Shown here: positions 62,176 through 64,000 of the stretch, one piece after another
Position numbering within the stretch: position 1 is the stretch's first letter
How the letters are laid out: every line of letters starts with the position of its first letter
Assembly: GCF_964340395.1 (NCBI RefSeq)
Contig: NC_135571.1
Location: 11,164,440-11,228,439 of the forward strand
DNA length: 64,000 nt
From: Glandiceps talaboti
Lineage: Eukaryota; Hemichordata; Enteropneusta; Spengelidae
Reading direction: 5' to 3'
Notes under the pieces: model-generated
Databases searched by the model: none
Seen by the model: only the letters and a program-made list of their open reading frames with translations
What the model was told of the DNA's origin: nothing
Made by a program: the position numbers and the translations under genes

Positions 62176-62661
62176 CATCATGTGTAAACATTGTCTGAAT
62201 GGTCGAATAAAGCTCCGTCATATTATCACATTTACATACTATCTGTCAGACCAGTGAGGGTTAGCTGGGTGAAAACCTTTGACAAAAGTAAAATGAACTG
62301 GTAAAAACTTCAAAGCCCGACCATATAACCCCTTAACTCAATATTCGAATTCCACAGCAGTTTTTAAAAATGTTAACAAAGTCTGATTGACGCAGATACT
62401 TTGTGAGGCGTAGTCACCAGTTTTTCATACGTACAATACAACTGATTAAAAGTACTGGAAACAGCAGGCGTGGAGTATTATTAAGGAAAGGTAATAACCC
62501 CCTCATAAATAGACATATCTATGCTCTAACCCGCTGTCGCACAGGTACGGTTTTACATATGCATTGGCATTTGCTGTTTTGACGTTGGTGTACACACCAC
62601 AGACGTCTGACCGCTACGATCGAACTATCTGTGCGGACTGAAAAATCTACAAAGTCAAAAA

Positions 62662-62715
62662 ATGAAGTTGCAGAAATTTGTGTTACTCGCTCTTATTGGA
62701 GTCCTGTTTGGGATG
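62662..62715 (+). CDS. First exon of a secreted or membrane protein (signal peptide)
   Basis: ATG at 62662 in AAAAAATGA context encodes MKLQKFVLLALIGVLFGM and reaches a consensus donor ATG|GTAAGT in phase 0. The peptide has a Lys-containing n-region and a hydrophobic core, a textbook signal peptide, though the cleavage site would lie in the next exon. No in-phase second exon could be fixed in the remaining 1.3 kb, so the mature protein is unknown. Confidence 0.6.
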
Positions 62716-63405
62716 GTAAGTACACAGACTTATTGGTATTCTTAACTCGATCCCTTTTCGGATAAATTGTATGTTTTAATAACTTAAAAGGCAGACAGAA
62801 CAAACGTGATCAAACAGGAAAAATATATGTACCTGAGAAGTTTCAGAAAAAGTCATGTACACTTGATTACGATAGTAAAACTCTCCAACATCACTTTCTA
62901 ACTTTGGAAATGTTGAGACTTTTGGTCAGTAAAATAAAGTTACTTTGGAACGAGAAGTTAGAAACGAATGCGACGCTTCAATCTGTTTACAACGGTACGT
63001 GATCACGCAATGATTTAATTCTTCAGCGTTAGTGTCTCTCTCCGAAACAGGCGGAACAATATGTCCATACATTGGTTGTGGTTATCCTTAGTCCCTCTTC
63101 ATGATGGGTCATCTTTGTCTCATTAGATGTTTCTTCGACTTTTGCGTTAACCAGCCATTTTCTCTGGACAGAACTTTGGCGTTAGTCGGGATGGGGATGG
63201 GGGTGGGGGACTTACATAGCAGGGTATATACGTATGTGCCGCGGTTTTGACTTCTCCGTTCAGCTCAATTTTAACACTTTATTTTTTGAAAACATTAAGT
63301 GGAGGTTTGACCCCCCCCCTCTTTAGATACATATACAACCCTTGACCCTTGACCCCATGCTTGAGACAACGTAGTTTGAAAGTTTTCGACTTTCACATTT
63401 TTCAG

Positions 63406-63668
63406 GAAAGAACGAGCACACAGTTTACAGGTTGCCGATTTTCATTTTCCCCCGAGACTTTTTGATTTCTAGTACAATGTACAACGTTAGTTTCTGGCTG
63501 GAATGTGGACATTTTAAATTTACCCCTCGGTCTTTGAATTTTTGTAGCGTTTGTACTTGCAATTTCAAACCACCAGTGTATGCCTGTACCCATTACCCAG
63601 CTAAATACCTCGAGCCATGTTATCTGAAAAGTGGCCGGTCTTGTTGCCGTCGTCCCCAACTCTGGTGA
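63406..63668 (+). CDS. Possible cysteine-rich exon (VWC-like cysteine spacing)
   Basis: After acceptor TTTTTCAG the frame needing one upstream base is open for 86 codons to TGA. Its end reads NFCSVCTCNFKPPVYACTH, then EPCYLKSGRSCCRRPQLW. The CxxCxC, later C, C and CC spacing recalls von Willebrand C modules, but the conserved Gly/Trp positions are not seen. Phase does not match the signal-peptide exon at 62662 directly. Two minus-strand frames over the same bases are also open, so chance is a real alternative. Confidence 0.2.
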
Positions 63669-64000
63669 TCTTATTCCTTTTGTCTGTTCTTTGACTCGGA
63701 CGTTGACGTCGCGAGGTCGACTAGATTCCCCAATCTTGTATACAAGATTACCTTTCTTTTGGGGTGCACTAAACAATGTAAGCGTTGCTTGGCTGGTGGT
63801 ACAAGTTGATACCATGCAAAACTATCATATTGAAAATTTATGATATTTGGAACCCCTTTCCCGTCGAAATCATGGCCAAAAAGCCCATTTTGTAACTCTT
63901 GGACAATTTGCCATTCCATTTTACTTTGACAAAACATTAGTACTAAAAAGGAATATTCAATTTGATGTTTATTTTTAGTTATGCCATCCTCAAGCCGAGC

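Larger units (their letters stand above)
55188..62661. other. Intergenic region between SYT7 and the signal-peptide gene
   Basis: 7.5 kb without a recognisable gene. It contains the tetranucleotide arrays, an AT-rich tandem array at 59220-60560, one TIR element at 61371-61617, a fragment of the 229-bp palindromic family near 56648, and otherwise unique AT-rich DNA. Confidence 0.55.

Noticed and set aside
63402-63937. Minus-strand ORFs of 137 and 88 codons at the right edge
   Set aside because: No recognised domain, and they overlap a plus-strand open frame. The locally GC-richer sequence makes open frames likely by chance. Left unannotated.

Overview
This is AT-rich nuclear DNA from an animal. 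The genes are split into short exons by GT-AG introns, and the sequence between them is packed with microsatellites, minisatellites and short inverted-repeat transposons. The recognisable proteins (PWP1, ARFGAP2/3, synaptotagmin-7, and a farnesoic-acid-methyltransferase-like domain common in invertebrates) point to an invertebrate bilaterian. A marine deuterostome such as an acorn worm, or a lophotrochozoan, would fit; the sequence alone does not settle it. There are no bacterial genes, no CRISPR array and no autonomous transposon ORF.

Layout. (1) 1-909: the first coding exon of a PWP1-like WD-repeat ribosome-biogenesis protein on the minus strand; the rest lies off the left edge. (2) 2087-16775: a complete 13-exon ARFGAP2/3 gene on the plus strand (538 aa), head-to-head with PWP1 across about 1.2 kb that holds CRE-like and E-box motifs. 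A possible alternative last exon sits at 18106. (3) 16.8-23.9 kb: intergenic, with tandem repeats, two piggyBac-like TTAA MITEs and several foldback elements. (4) 23982-27355, minus strand: a 4-exon gene for a 648-aa predicted type II membrane protein. Its C-terminal farnesoic-acid-methyltransferase-like domain appears to be interrupted by about 21 imperfect copies of a 19-20 residue repeat. I know of no described protein with this arrangement, and it is the most interesting object here. (5) 32824-55187, minus strand: a synaptotagmin-7-like gene spread over 22 kb, with all exons found except the one encoding the first part of C2B. Its introns hold several satellite arrays. (6) 62662-62715, plus strand: a signal-peptide first exon of a secreted or membrane protein that runs off the right edge, with a cluster of CRE-like sites about 0.5 kb upstream.

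The genes do not form a pathway. ARFGAP2/3 (COPI vesicle uncoating at the Golgi) and Syt7 (calcium-triggered exocytosis) both concern membrane traffic, but nothing in the sequence links them. Coding exons were joined by matching intron phases, and every junction reported is in frame except where stated. The window also documents mobile-element biology well: three elements with 5-bp target duplications, a 229-bp palindrome with a 9-bp duplication inside another repeat, TIR elements that carry internal minisatellites, and one minisatellite that switches orientation midway.
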